Origin: Stutzerimonas nitrititolerans
GTDB taxonomy: Bacteria > Pseudomonadota > Gammaproteobacteria > Pseudomonadales > Pseudomonadaceae
Assembly (NCBI RefSeq): GCF_003696285.1
Contig: NZ_RFFL01000008.1
Location: 62,001-126,000 of the forward strand
Length of the DNA: 64,000 nucleotides
Direction: 5' to 3'
Shown: positions 1-8,819 of the stretch, one piece after another
Position numbering within the stretch: the stretch's first letter is position 1
Layout of the letters: each line of letters starts with the position of its first letter
Notes under the pieces: model-generated
What the model was told of the DNA's origin: nothing
Database searches by the model: none
Seen by the model: the letters and a program-made list of their open reading frames with translations, nothing else
Made by a program: the position numbers and the translations under genes

Positions 1-851
1 AGGTGTACATCATGATCCTGCCGGCGTTCGGCGCGGTCAGCTCGATCATCCCGGCGTTCTCGCGCAAGCCGCTGTTCGGCTACACCTCGATGGTCTACGC
101 CACCGGCGCCATCGCCTTCCTCTCGTTCATCGTCTGGTCGCACCACATGTTCACCGTCGGCATTCCGCTGACCGGCGAACTCTTCTTCATGTACGCGACC
201 ATGCTGATCGCCGTGCCGACGGGCGTGAAGGTGTTCAACTGGGTGTCGACAATGTGGCGCGGTTCGCTCACTTTCGAGGCACCGATGCTGTTCGCCGTGG
301 CCTTCGTCATCCTGTTCTCCATCGGCGGTTTCTCCGGACTGATGCTGGCCATCGCCCCGGCGGACTTCCAGTACCACGACACCTATTTCGTGGTAGCGCA
401 TTTCCACTACGTGCTGGTGCCCGGCGCGATCTTCGGCATCTTCGCCTCGGCCTACTACTGGCTGCCGAAGTGGACCGGCCACATGTACGACGAAACCCTG
501 GCCAAGCTGCACTTCTGGATGAGCTTCGTCGGCATGAACCTGGCGTTCTTCCCGATGCACTTCGTCGGGCTGGCCGGCATGCCGCGGCGCATCCCGGACT
601 ACAACATGATGTTCGCCAACTTCAACATGGTGTCCTCGGTCGGCGCCTTCATGTTCGGCGCCACCCAGCTGCTGTTCCTGTTCATCGTCATCAAGTGCAT
701 CCGCGGTGGCCCTGCTGCCGCGGCCAAGCCCTGGGACGGTGCCGAAGGGCTGGAATGGAGCGTGCCTTCGCCGGCGCCCTATCACACCTTCACCACGCCG
801 CCGGATGCGCACACGCTGCACGAGCATCGGACGGGTCCGAAGCATGATTGA
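1..851 (+). CDS. coxA: Cytochrome c oxidase subunit I (aa3 type), C-terminal part
   Basis: The gene is cut by the window start; about 282 C-terminal residues remain. Subunit I holds heme a, heme a3 and CuB in the inner membrane and reduces oxygen to water while pumping protons. Visible signatures are the CuB histidine pair in SHHMFTVG (fragment residues 47-48) and HFHYVL (His133 and His135), the heme a3 and heme a ligands. Several hydrophobic helices follow. It is the first visible gene of a cox assembly cluster, with cox11 starting 33 bases after its stop. The assignment is secure; only the 5' end is missing. Confidence 0.97.
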   Translation, partial: VYIMILPAFGAVSSIIPAFSRKPLFGYTSMVYATGAIAFLSFIVWSHHMFTVGIPLTGELFFMYATMLIAVPTGVKVFNWVSTMWRGSLTFEAPMLFAVAFVILFSIGGFSGLMLAIAPADFQYHDTYFVVAHFHYVLVPGAIFGIFASAYYWLPKWTGHMYDETLAKLHFWMSFVGMNLAFFPMHFVGLAGMPRRIPDYNMMFANFNMVSSVGAFMFGATQLLFLFIVIKCIRGGPAAAAKPWDGAEGLEWSVPSPAPYHTFTTPPDAHTLHEHRTGPKHD

Positions 852-883
852 CGACCGGCCGTCGAACGCTGGAGGGAAGCCTC

Positions 884-1456
884 ATGAATACTGAGCTACC
901 GCTTGCCCGTCTGGTCCGCCGCCTGCTGCTGGTGGTGGTGGCGATGTTCGCTTTCGGCTTCGCCCTGGTGCCGATCTACGATGTGATGTGCAAGGCCTTC
1001 GGCATCAACGGCAAGACGGCCGGCGCCTATCAGGGCGCGCAGACGGTGGACGAGGCGCGGGAGGTGCGCGTGCAGTTTCTCGCCACCAATGCCGCCGGGA
1101 TGACCTGGGAATTCGGCCCGGTCGATGATCAGGTCAGGGTGAACCCCGGCGCCAGCCAGGAGATCCGCTTCATCGCCTACAACCCCACCGACAAGCCGAT
1201 GACGGCCCAGGCCGTGCCCAGCGTCTCGCCCTCGAAAGCCGCGGCCTTTTTCCACAAGACCGAATGTTTCTGCTTCACCCAGCAGGTGCTGCAACCGGGC
1301 GAGCGTATCGAGATGCCGGTGCGCTTCATCGTCGACCGCGATCTGCCGGCCGATGTGCACCACCTGACCCTCGCCTACACGTTGTTCGACATCACGTCCA
1401 GCAAGCCACCGGTCGCCGCCTTGTCCGCGACTCCGGCCAAGGAGAGTCTGCAATGA
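884..1456 (+). CDS. cox11: Cytochrome c oxidase assembly protein Cox11/CtaG
   Basis: 190-residue protein with one N-terminal membrane helix and a periplasmic domain that delivers copper to the CuB site of subunit I. The CFCF copper-binding motif lies in the segment KTECFCFTQQ, and the sequence ends in the usual Cox11 beta-rich domain. The ATG at 884 is chosen because GGAGGG lies 7-10 bases upstream; an upstream in-frame TTG at 848 would overlap coxA and adds only unrelated residues. Its stop overlaps the start of the subunit III gene (ATGA), which suggests translational coupling. Confidence 0.95.
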   Translation: MNTELPLARLVRRLLLVVVAMFAFGFALVPIYDVMCKAFGINGKTAGAYQGAQTVDEAREVRVQFLATNAAGMTWEFGPVDDQVRVNPGASQEIRFIAYNPTDKPMTAQAVPSVSPSKAAAFFHKTECFCFTQQVLQPGERIEMPVRFIVDRDLPADVHHLTLAYTLFDITSSKPPVAALSATPAKESLQ

Positions 1457-2382
1457 GCACCGAGAGCCATCAGCGCATAGAAGGCCATCATCCAACCGAA
1501 AGCCATGAGCAGTACTACGTTCCCGCCCAGAGCAAATGGCCGATCGTCGCGACCCTGGCGTTGCTGGTTACCGTCTACGGCCTGGGCCACTGGTTCAACG
1601 ACCTCACGGCCGAGCGCGACGAGTCCCACGGGCCGCTGATCTTCTTCATCGGCGCCCTGCTGATCGCCTACATGATGTTCGGCTGGTTCGGCGCCGTGGT
1701 ACGCGAGAGCCGTTCGGGCCTCTACAGCCCGCAGATGGACCGCTCGTTCCGCTGGGGCATGACCTGGTTCATCTTCTCCGAAGTGATGTTCTTCGCCGCC
1801 TTCTTCGGCGCGCTGTTCTACATCCGCTACTGGGTCGGCCCCTGGCTCGGCGGCGAAGGCGACAAGGGCGTCAGCAACATGCTCTGGCCCGGTTTCGAGT
1901 ACAGCTGGCCGCTGCTCAACAACCCCGATCCGAAACTCTACCCGGCACCGGCAGGCACCATCAGCGCCTGGGGCCTGCCGCTGATCAATACCATCCTGCT
2001 GGTCAGCTCCAGCTTCACCCTGACCTGGGCGCACCATGCGTTGAAGAAGGGCAACCGCAAGCAGCTCAAGCTCGGCCTGGGGCTGACCGTTCTGCTCGGC
2101 GCGGCCTTCCTCATCCTGCAGATCGAGGAGTACGTCCACGCCTACAGCGAGCTGGGGCTGACGCTGGGCTCGGGCATCTACGGCGCCACCTTCTTCATGC
2201 TCACGGGCTTTCACGGCGCCCACGTCACCATTGGCGCGATCATCCTGACGGTGATGCTGGTGCGCATCCTGCGGGGGCATTTCAATGCCGAGCACCATTT
2301 CGGTTTCGAGGCGGCCGCCTGGTACTGGCATTTCGTGGATGTGGTCTGGCTGGGGTTGTTCATCTTCGTCTACGTGCTCTAG
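1453..2382 (+). CDS. coxC: Cytochrome c oxidase subunit III
   Basis: 309-residue polytopic protein of the COX3 family. It has a long N-terminal hydrophilic lead (rich in His and Glu), then about seven membrane helices. Conserved family segments are visible, including WFIFSEVMFFAAFFGALF and, near the C-terminus, GFHGAHVTIG and AAWYWHFVDVVWLGLFI. Subunit III stabilises the catalytic core of the aa3 oxidase. The ATG at 1453 is chosen over upstream in-frame codons because it begins the conserved protein and overlaps the cox11 stop. A DUF2909-type gene follows on the opposite strand. Confidence 0.96.
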   Translation: MSTESHQRIEGHHPTESHEQYYVPAQSKWPIVATLALLVTVYGLGHWFNDLTAERDESHGPLIFFIGALLIAYMMFGWFGAVVRESRSGLYSPQMDRSFRWGMTWFIFSEVMFFAAFFGALFYIRYWVGPWLGGEGDKGVSNMLWPGFEYSWPLLNNPDPKLYPAPAGTISAWGLPLINTILLVSSSFTLTWAHHALKKGNRKQLKLGLGLTVLLGAAFLILQIEEYVHAYSELGLTLGSGIYGATFFMLTGFHGAHVTIGAIILTVMLVRILRGHFNAEHHFGFEAAAWYWHFVDVVWLGLFIFVYVL

Positions 2383-2579
2383 CCAAGCACCGGCCGCAGC
2401 TGGCCCGAATAGAAGCCCCAGCCGATCAGCGCGACGATCAGCGCGCTGAGTAAGACGCGAACGAACAGGGTCATGACGACACGAGACGTCCGGCCCGCGT
2501 CATGGACCAGGAAGAACAGGCCACTGAACAGACTGATCAGCGTGGCGACTAAGAGAACAACGATAACCGCCTTGAGCAT
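2379..2579 (-). CDS. Small twin-transmembrane protein, DUF2909 type
   Basis: 66-residue protein made of two hydrophobic helices (about residues 3-25 and 38-58) separated by a short polar loop. Proteins of this kind (DUF2909) sit at this position in Pseudomonas cox clusters, but their role is not known. The start at 2579 begins the conserved part; the frame stays open to 2786 but that extension has the composition of antisense sequence. It is transcribed against its neighbours and ends within the last codons of the subunit III gene. A role in oxidase assembly is inferred from position only. Confidence 0.8.
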   Translation of the reverse strand: MLKAVIVVLLVATLISLFSGLFFLVHDAGRTSRVVMTLFVRVLLSALIVALIGWGFYSGQLRPVLG

Positions 2580-2673
2580 GGGCGGATCCACGACAGGGGT
2601 GATGGGGGTGGAGTATAGCCAGCCGTATCCACAGACCAGAGCGAATGCAGACGCGACCGTCGGAGCGCCGGCC

Positions 2674-3411
2674 ATGAGCCGCTTCCGGCCGGGGCTGTTG
2701 CCGACGCTGCTGGTGCTGATGTTGCTGCCGGTGCTGCTCTGGCTGGGCTTCTGGCAGCTCGAACGCGGCGAGCAGAAGCGCGACATGCTGGAACGCCAGG
2801 CAGCGCAGGCGCAGGCCGAGCCGCTCTCTCCGGCCGAACTGGAGCAGATGGTGAACCCGGCCTACAGCCGTGTGTACCTGCAGGGCAGCTTCGATGCCGA
2901 GCACAGTTTTCTACTCGATAGCCGCACACGCGACGGTCAGGTCGGGGTGGAGCTGTTGCAAGCCTTTCAGGACCAGCCCAGCGGGCGCTGGGTCATCGTC
3001 AACCGTGGTTGGATTCCCTGGCCTGACCGACGCATCGCACCGCAATTCGACACGCCGCCGCAGTCGCTGAAACTGGCGGCGTGGGTCTATGCGCCCTCGG
3101 GCGAACCCTTCGTGCTCAATCGCGGCATGGCCGATGGCTGGCCGCGACTGATCAACTACGTGGACATCGCCGAGCTATGGGAGGCGCTCGGGCGCGACGG
3201 CGTCGCCTACGAGCTGCGCCTCGAACCGGGGCCGGCGGCCTACCGTGCCGACTGGCCGATCACCAGCATGAGCCCGACGCAGCACCTGGGCTATGCGGTG
3301 CAGTGGTTTGCCCTGGCCGCTGCGTTGCTGGGGCTGTTCATCTATTTCGGGGTGCATCAGGCACGGGAGACCCGTCATGCCAACCATGAATCCGACCCTC
3401 GCTCGTCCTGA
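2674..3411 (+). CDS. SURF1-family oxidase assembly protein
   Basis: 245-residue SURF1 protein, a membrane factor that helps insert heme a into subunit I. It shows the family layout of two terminal helices (about residues 8-27 and 212-232) flanking a periplasmic domain. The signature LGFWQLERGEQK follows the first helix, and the domain contains VNRGWIPWP. The ATG at 2674 gives the normal length; the open frame upstream runs opposite to the DUF2909-type gene. Its 3' end overlaps the next gene by 35 bases. Confidence 0.93.
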   Translation: MSRFRPGLLPTLLVLMLLPVLLWLGFWQLERGEQKRDMLERQAAQAQAEPLSPAELEQMVNPAYSRVYLQGSFDAEHSFLLDSRTRDGQVGVELLQAFQDQPSGRWVIVNRGWIPWPDRRIAPQFDTPPQSLKLAAWVYAPSGEPFVLNRGMADGWPRLINYVDIAELWEALGRDGVAYELRLEPGPAAYRADWPITSMSPTQHLGYAVQWFALAAALLGLFIYFGVHQARETRHANHESDPRSS

Positions 3412-3961
3412 ACCGCGGCGCGGCCGCGGGCGCCTGCAGCTGCTGCTGATCATCGCCGTGGTGCTGGGGCCGATGCTGCTCGCCTCAGCCATGTACCGCT
3501 TCGATTTCTGGGTGCCGGAAAGCCGCAGCTATGACGGCGCGTTGATCGCCAACGGCCAGGGCCGCGATGCCATCGGCGTGACGGCCACCGGCAAGCCGCA
3601 CTGGGAGTTGCTGGTCACCGCACCGCATGGCTGCAACGAGGAATGCCGACAACTGGTCTACCTGGCCCGCCAGATCAACATCGGCCTGGCCCGCGAGGCC
3701 GGGCGCGCCGGCCATGCGCTGGCCACCAGCCAGGCGCTGGAGCCCGATTACGCACAGCGTCTCGAACGCGAGTATCCGCAATTGGCGCGCTATCCGCTGG
3801 ATACCGCTGCCTATTCGGCGAACCCCGAAGCACCTGCCGGACCGCAGCTGTGGATCGTCGATCCCCACGGCAATCTGGTGCTGCGCTACGACGCCAAGGC
3901 CGACGGCAAGGCGATTCTCGATGACCTGAAGTACCTGCTGAAGATTTCGCAAATAGGCTGA
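3377..3961 (+). CDS. Membrane-anchored SCO/thioredoxin-like protein of the cox cluster
   Basis: 194-residue protein with one N-terminal membrane helix (about residues 18-38) and a periplasmic domain. It has no established name. The domain carries a Cys-x3-Cys motif (Cys86 and Cys90, in HGCNEECRQL), the spacing used by SCO copper chaperones. Near the C-terminus, LWIVDPHGNLVLRY resembles the end of a thioredoxin-like fold. GGGAGA lies 7 bases before the ATG at 3377; a second ATG at 3386 is possible. Being between SURF1 and ctaA implies a role in oxidase metal or redox handling, which is inference. Confidence 0.8.
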   Translation: MPTMNPTLARPEPRRGRGRLQLLLIIAVVLGPMLLASAMYRFDFWVPESRSYDGALIANGQGRDAIGVTATGKPHWELLVTAPHGCNEECRQLVYLARQINIGLAREAGRAGHALATSQALEPDYAQRLEREYPQLARYPLDTAAYSANPEAPAGPQLWIVDPHGNLVLRYDAKADGKAILDDLKYLLKISQIG

Positions 3962-4094
3962 CGAACAGCCGGAAGCAATACCGAACCAACCCCATCTCCT
4001 CTCGGGCAGCGGGCTGGAGTGAGAGGGGAAGTAGCCAAGCCCAACATTGGATTCGGGAACAGCATCTCCCCCGGTTTTTCACAAAGAGGACCTC

Positions 4095-5159
4095 ATGCCA
4101 CCAACATCACGCCCCGGATATCGCCTCGCTGTATTCGCCACGCTGCTGGCCGTGGTGGTCGTGCTGCTGGGCGCCTACACGCGGCTGACCCATGCCGGCC
4201 TCGGCTGCCCGGACTGGCCGGGTTGCTACGGTTTTCTCGCCGTACCGATGAGCGAGCACAAGCAGGCGCTGGCCGCCGAACGCTTCCCCGAGGCACCGCT
4301 GGAGGTGCACAAGGGCTGGAACGAGATGGTCCATCGCTACTTTGCCGGCGCCCTGGGGCTGGTGATCCTTGGGCTGGCGGTGCAGGCGCTGCGTCGCCGC
4401 GATGAGCCCGGACGGCCGGTGAAACTGCCGTTGCTGCTGCTCGGCGTGGTGATCGCGCAAGCGGCGTTCGGCATGTGGACGGTCACGCTGCAGCTATGGC
4501 CGCAAGTGGTGACCGCGCATCTGCTGGGCGGCTTCGCCACCCTGAGTCTGCTGTTCCTGTTGTGCCTGCGGCTGTCCGGGCGCTTGCCGGCGCTGGCCGC
4601 ACCCGTTCCGCCCAGGCTGCGGCTGTTCGCCTTCGCCGCGATGCTGCTGGTGATCGGCCAGGTTGCGCTGGGCGGTTGGGTCAGCAGCAACTACGCGGCG
4701 GTGGCCTGCACCGACTTCCCCACCTGCCACGGTGAATGGTGGCCGCAGATGGATTTCGTCAGGGGCTTCGACCCGACCCAGCACGACATCGGTCCGAACT
4801 ACCTCGGCGGCCTGCTCTATGGCGAGGCACGTACCGCCATCCACGTCACCCACCGGCTCGGCGCGTTGAGCGTGACGCTGGTGCTGCTGGTGCTCGCCGG
4901 TCTGCTCTGGCGGCACGGCCTGGGTCGTCTCACCGGGCTGCTGCTGGCCGCGTTGGCGCTGCAGGTCGGGCTGGGCATCAGCAACGTGGTGTTCAACCTG
5001 CCGCTCGCGGTGGCGGTCGCGCATAACGGCGGTGGCGCCGCGCTGCTGCTGGTGCTGGTGCTGGTCAACTACCGGCTGCGCCTCGCATCGCCTGTCGCTG
5101 CCGCCAGCCATCGATCCGTTTCGAACAGCCTGGGGCGGCTCGACCTGCCCCGCGCCTGA
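4095..5159 (+). CDS. ctaA: Heme A synthase CtaA/COX15
   Basis: 354-residue polytopic enzyme that oxidises the C8 methyl group of heme O to give heme A for the aa3 oxidase. Typical COX15 motifs are GAYTRLTHAGLGCPDWPGC near the N-terminus (paired cysteines) and NEMVHRYFAG with its heme-ligand histidine. A second-half HVTHRLGA and a late VAHNGGG occur at the expected positions. AGAGGA precedes the ATG at 4095. About 130 non-coding bases separate it from the preceding gene, so it may have its own promoter; cyoE follows 17 bases later. Confidence 0.95.
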   Translation: MPPTSRPGYRLAVFATLLAVVVVLLGAYTRLTHAGLGCPDWPGCYGFLAVPMSEHKQALAAERFPEAPLEVHKGWNEMVHRYFAGALGLVILGLAVQALRRRDEPGRPVKLPLLLLGVVIAQAAFGMWTVTLQLWPQVVTAHLLGGFATLSLLFLLCLRLSGRLPALAAPVPPRLRLFAFAAMLLVIGQVALGGWVSSNYAAVACTDFPTCHGEWWPQMDFVRGFDPTQHDIGPNYLGGLLYGEARTAIHVTHRLGALSVTLVLLVLAGLLWRHGLGRLTGLLLAALALQVGLGISNVVFNLPLAVAVAHNGGGAALLLVLVLVNYRLRLASPVAAASHRSVSNSLGRLDLPRA

Positions 5160-5176
5160 CCATAAGGAGAACCCCC

Positions 5177-6076
5177 ATGGCGACTCTACTCGGCGAACGC
5201 AGTGCCCGGGCCACCTGGCGCGACTACCTGGAGCTGACCAAGCCGCGGGTGGTGCTGCTGATGCTCATCACATCGCTGGTGGGCATGTTTCTCGCCACCC
5301 GCGCGGGGGTGCCGTGGACGGTGCTGCTGTTCGGCAACCTGGGCATCGCCCTGTGCGCCGGTGGCGCGGCGGTGGTGAACCATGTGGTGGACCGGCAGAT
5401 CGATTCGGTGATGGCGCGTACCCACAAAAGGCCCCTGGCCGAAGGACGGGTATCGCCCGCGGCCGCGCTGACCTTCGCCCTCGTCCTCGGTGTGGCCGGG
5501 CTGCTCCTGCTGCTGGCCTTCACCAACGCGCTGGCGGCCTGGCTGACCCTGGCCTCGCTGATCGGCTATGCGGTGATCTACACCGGCTTTCTCAAGCGTG
5601 CGACGCCGCAGAACATCGTCATCGGCGGCCTGGCCGGAGCGGCGCCGCCGCTGCTGGGCTGGGTCGCGGTGACCGGTCAGGTCAGCGCCGAACCGCTGCT
5701 GCTGGTGCTGATCATCTTCGCCTGGACGCCACCGCACTTCTGGGCGCTGGCCATCCATCGCAAGGCCGAATACGCCAAGGTCAACATCCCCATGCTGCCG
5801 GTGACCCACGGCGAGCATTACACCAAGGTGCACATCCTGCTCTACACCGTGGCGCTGCTGGCGGTGAGCTTCATGCCCTACGCCATCCACATGAGCGGCC
5901 CGCTGTACCTGGCCGCCGCCGCCCTGTTGGGTGCGCGTTTCCTCTACTGGGCTGTGGTGTTGTACCGCGACAGCCGCCCCCATGCGGCAATCAGGACCTT
6001 CAAATTCAGCATCTGGTACCTGTTTGCGCTGTTCATCGCGCTGCTGGTTGATCATTATCTGCTGCTGAATATCTGA
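5177..6076 (+). CDS. cyoE: Protoheme IX farnesyltransferase (heme O synthase)
   Basis: 299-residue UbiA-family prenyltransferase that adds a farnesyl group to protoheme to make heme O, the substrate of CtaA. The allylic diphosphate-binding motif NHVVDRQID with the following MARTHKRPL is intact, as is the later segment WTPPHFWALAIHRKAEY. About nine membrane helices are apparent and length is normal. AAGGAG lies upstream of the ATG at 5177. It is co-oriented and closely spaced with ctaA and the SCO gene, consistent with one heme A and assembly operon. Confidence 0.95.
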   Translation: MATLLGERSARATWRDYLELTKPRVVLLMLITSLVGMFLATRAGVPWTVLLFGNLGIALCAGGAAVVNHVVDRQIDSVMARTHKRPLAEGRVSPAAALTFALVLGVAGLLLLLAFTNALAAWLTLASLIGYAVIYTGFLKRATPQNIVIGGLAGAAPPLLGWVAVTGQVSAEPLLLVLIIFAWTPPHFWALAIHRKAEYAKVNIPMLPVTHGEHYTKVHILLYTVALLAVSFMPYAIHMSGPLYLAAAALLGARFLYWAVVLYRDSRPHAAIRTFKFSIWYLFALFIALLVDHYLLLNI

Positions 6077-6101
6077 AGCCGTTCAATCAACAGGGAAACC
6101 C

Positions 6102-6737
6102 ATGACTCGCATCCAGAAAACCGTATTCATCCTCGTCGCGCTGGTTGCGCTGGTCATCGGGTTGACGGTTTACCGGGTGCTCAATAGCGAACGGCAGGTC
6201 GACCCGACTCAAATGCTCGACGCCGGCATCGTGATTCTGCCGCAAGGACGCGACGTGCCGAAGCTGACCCTGACCAACCAGGACGGCGAACCGGTGCAGG
6301 TGGACCAGCTCGAGGGCAAGTGGACGCTGCTGTTCTTCGGCTACACCTTCTGCCCCGACATCTGCCCGGCGACCCTGGCCGAGCTGCGTCAGTTGCGTAG
6401 CCAGTTGCCGGATGAGGTGCGCGAGCAGTTGCGCCCGGTACTGGTCAGCGTCGATCCGGCGCGTGACACGCCCGAGCAGCTCAAACAGTACCTGGAATTC
6501 TTCGGCGAAGGCTTCCTTGGCTTGACCGGCACGCTGGACGATATCCAGACGCTCGCCAACGGCGTCGGCATCCCCTTCATCCCCGGCGATACCAGCCGCG
6601 AGAACTACACCGTCGACCACAGCGGCAATCTGGTGATCATCGGCCCGGATGGCCGCCAGCACGGCTTCATCCGCGCACCGCTGAAGGTGCAGAAGTTGAG
6701 CCAGCAACTGCCGGCGCTGCTCAGCCGCAAGGAGTGA
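6102..6737 (+). CDS. senC: SCO1/SenC copper chaperone
   Basis: 211-residue SCO-family protein anchored by an N-terminal helix with a periplasmic thioredoxin-like domain. It delivers copper to, or reduces, the CuA site of oxidase subunit II. The copper-binding Cys-x3-Cys lies in GYTFCPDICP, and the third ligand histidine in NYTVDHSGNLVIIGPDG. It is the last gene of the cox assembly group and converges on nnrS with only 7 bases between the two stop codons. Confidence 0.94.
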   Translation: MTRIQKTVFILVALVALVIGLTVYRVLNSERQVDPTQMLDAGIVILPQGRDVPKLTLTNQDGEPVQVDQLEGKWTLLFFGYTFCPDICPATLAELRQLRSQLPDEVREQLRPVLVSVDPARDTPEQLKQYLEFFGEGFLGLTGTLDDIQTLANGVGIPFIPGDTSRENYTVDHSGNLVIIGPDGRQHGFIRAPLKVQKLSQQLPALLSRKE

Positions 6738-6744
6738 TACGCGT

Positions 6745-8001
6745 TCAGGTCCGGCAGCCGGAGCCTGTGGCGTGCTCGTCCAGCGGTTCCTCGCAGCCCA
6801 GCCCACCGTCGGGACGTGGACGCAGCCAGACGGGGCCGAGATAGCGGCAGGCGAGGATGAAAGCGCCCAGCCAGCCGAGGCCGGCGAGCAGGATCATGGC
6901 CTGCGCCGGCATGCCCGGCAGTCCCGAACCCGCCCGCAACAATGCCGCCAGCACCAGCGATAGCGTGGCCACCGGTACCCAGCGCCGCGTATCCAGCGCG
7001 TAGCCGCTGTGGGTGCGCCCGGCGATGCACAGCACGGCAAGAATCGATACCCCCATCGCCCCCACCGTCAGCAGGTGTCGCCCGGCGCTGGTGGAAATCT
7101 CACCGAAAAGCAACGCCACGCCGAGCGCGGCATAACCCAGGGCCATCAGCCAGTAGACGCTGTAGAGCATCAGCGCCCAGCGTTCGAGCAGCGCGCGGCC
7201 GACGTGCCAGTCGTTCAGCAGGTTGAACACCGCCGCCGCAGCAGCCAAGGCCAGCCAGCCGTTGAGCGCGCCGGGCAGCGCCAGCCATTCGCCGAGGCTG
7301 AACAGCGCGATGCAGAAGATCGCCAGGTTGCGCCTTGGTGGCCGGGCACGGTAGTCCTCGTCCACCTCATGCCCCGCGTTGCGACGCGCCTCGATGGCAT
7401 CGTTGACGATGCGCATGGAGATGCGGCTCATCGCGACCACGATCAGCACCATCAGCACGCCGATGCCGGCATGCAGCCAGCGCATGGGATAGACCCCGCG
7501 CAGCACGTCGAAATAGAAACCGGCGGTGACCAGCGCCAGCGCACTCAGGCCGCCGAAGAAACCCCACTGGCGTCGCAGTGGATCGCCCAGCAGGCGTGGC
7601 GTGAGCAGCAGCGGCAGGGCCAGGGCGAAGCCGAGGTTGCACAGTGCCGCGGGCCATGGTCCGAGCGGGCCGGACAACCAGAACGTCAGACGCGCCGCCA
7701 GCCAGAGCGACACGAACGTCAACCCGACGCGCCGCCCGAAGGGCGCCGTCGCGGTGAATTCGGGCACAGCCGTCAGCACGAACCCCGCCACCGCGGCGAG
7801 GCCGAAGCCAAGCAGCAGCTCGTGGGCGTGCCACACCAGCGGGCCGCCGGGCACTGGCGGAAGCGGCGTGCCCAGGCCGAGAAAGCCCAGCCACAGAGTG
7901 ATGCCGAGCATCGCCAGCAGCACGGTGACCAGGAACAGCGGGCGGAAACTGCACAGCAGCACAGGCCAGTCGGTCAGCTGTCGAGAGGAGAGCTTCAGCA
8001 T
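6745..8001 (-). CDS. nnrS: NnrS family heme- and copper-containing membrane protein
   Basis: 418-residue polytopic protein (about 12 helices) matching the NnrS family. NnrS proteins are linked to nitric oxide stress and denitrification and bind heme and copper. Conserved family features are visible, including the N-terminal FRPLFL stretch, a WHAHELLLGFG segment with paired histidines, and VVAMSRISMRIV. The ATG at 8001 is chosen because it overlaps the end of the ATPase gene by 7 bases and starts the conserved N-terminus. It is the last gene of a TonB receptor/ABC importer operon, an unusual setting for NnrS. Confidence 0.9.
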   Translation of the reverse strand: MLKLSSRQLTDWPVLLCSFRPLFLVTVLLAMLGITLWLGFLGLGTPLPPVPGGPLVWHAHELLLGFGLAAVAGFVLTAVPEFTATAPFGRRVGLTFVSLWLAARLTFWLSGPLGPWPAALCNLGFALALPLLLTPRLLGDPLRRQWGFFGGLSALALVTAGFYFDVLRGVYPMRWLHAGIGVLMVLIVVAMSRISMRIVNDAIEARRNAGHEVDEDYRARPPRRNLAIFCIALFSLGEWLALPGALNGWLALAAAAAVFNLLNDWHVGRALLERWALMLYSVYWLMALGYAALGVALLFGEISTSAGRHLLTVGAMGVSILAVLCIAGRTHSGYALDTRRWVPVATLSLVLAALLRAGSGLPGMPAQAMILLAGLGWLGAFILACRYLGPVWLRPRPDGGLGCEEPLDEHATGSGCRT

Positions 8002-8819
8002 CTTGAGCGCGCCCTGGCTGGTGAGGATGTGATCGATAGCTCGCGCAGGGCACTGTCGTGATGTGCCGCAACGGCGCCGGCCGAACGCGTGGTCAGCCCG
8101 AAGCTGTTGCGCACTGCTGGTAGCTGCAGCAGTTCGGCGGTCTGTCGATAGATCCAGGCATCGTCGCGTTGCGCCGCCGGCAGGTCGAGCGCCAGGCGGC
8201 TGACGATGCGCCCTGGCTCCGCGGCCATCACCAGGATGCGATCGGCCAGGCGCACGGCTTCCATCAGGTCGTGGGTGATCATCAGCACACCCATGTCGCT
8301 GGCGGATTGCTCGGCCAGCAGCAGGGCATAGAGTTCTTCCTTGAGGCCGATGTCCAGCGCGGCGAAGGGTTCGTCGAGCAGCAGCAGGTCCGGCTGCAGC
8401 ACCAGCGCCCGGGCCAGCGAAACGCGGCTCTGCATGCCGCCCGACAGCTGGTGCGGAAACTTGCCCAGGTCGCCATGCGCCAGGCCCAGCCTGAGCGCCA
8501 AGGCTTCGGCCCGCAGCAGCCGCTCGCGTTTGCCGATATCGCGGGCCTTCAGGCCCAGGGCAATGTTGTCGAGGGTGGTTTTCCAGGGCAGCAGGTTGGG
8601 TTGCTGGAACATGCTGGCGGGATTGGCGAAGCCGTTCTCGATCTGCCCGTCCTGCACATCCAGCAGGCCGGCGCACAGGTGCAGCAGAGTGGTCTTGCCG
8701 CAGCCGGAAGGTCCGACCAGGGCGACCACTTCACCGGCGTTCAGGCCGAATTCGATGTCGCTGAATATCTCGTCGCGGCCGAAGGCATGGGCCAGGGCGT
8801 GCACCTGTAATCGCTTCAT
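7995..8819 (-). CDS. ABC importer ATP-binding protein (nitrate/sulfonate/taurine type)
   Basis: 274-residue ATPase of the SsuB/TauB/NrtD group. Walker A is GPSGCGKTT (about residues 36-44), the signature LSGGMQSRVSLARAL, and Walker B LLLLDEPFAALD. A switch histidine lies in MITHDLMEA. The C-terminal ~40 residues after the core are longer than usual and of low complexity. It overlaps both neighbours (4 bases with the permease, 7 with nnrS), so the genes are probably co-translated. The substrate cannot be told from this protein. Confidence 0.92.
   Translation of the reverse strand: MKRLQVHALAHAFGRDEIFSDIEFGLNAGEVVALVGPSGCGKTTLLHLCAGLLDVQDGQIENGFANPASMFQQPNLLPWKTTLDNIALGLKARDIGKRERLLRAEALALRLGLAHGDLGKFPHQLSGGMQSRVSLARALVLQPDLLLLDEPFAALDIGLKEELYALLLAEQSASDMGVLMITHDLMEAVRLADRILVMAAEPGRIVSRLALDLPAAQRDDAWIYRQTAELLQLPAVRNSFGLTTRSAGAVAAHHDSALRELSITSSPARARSRC

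Noticed and set aside
6745-8676. 643-codon frame extending nnrS upstream
   Set aside because: The extra 225 codons are the ATPase gene read in another frame; nnrS starts at 8001.
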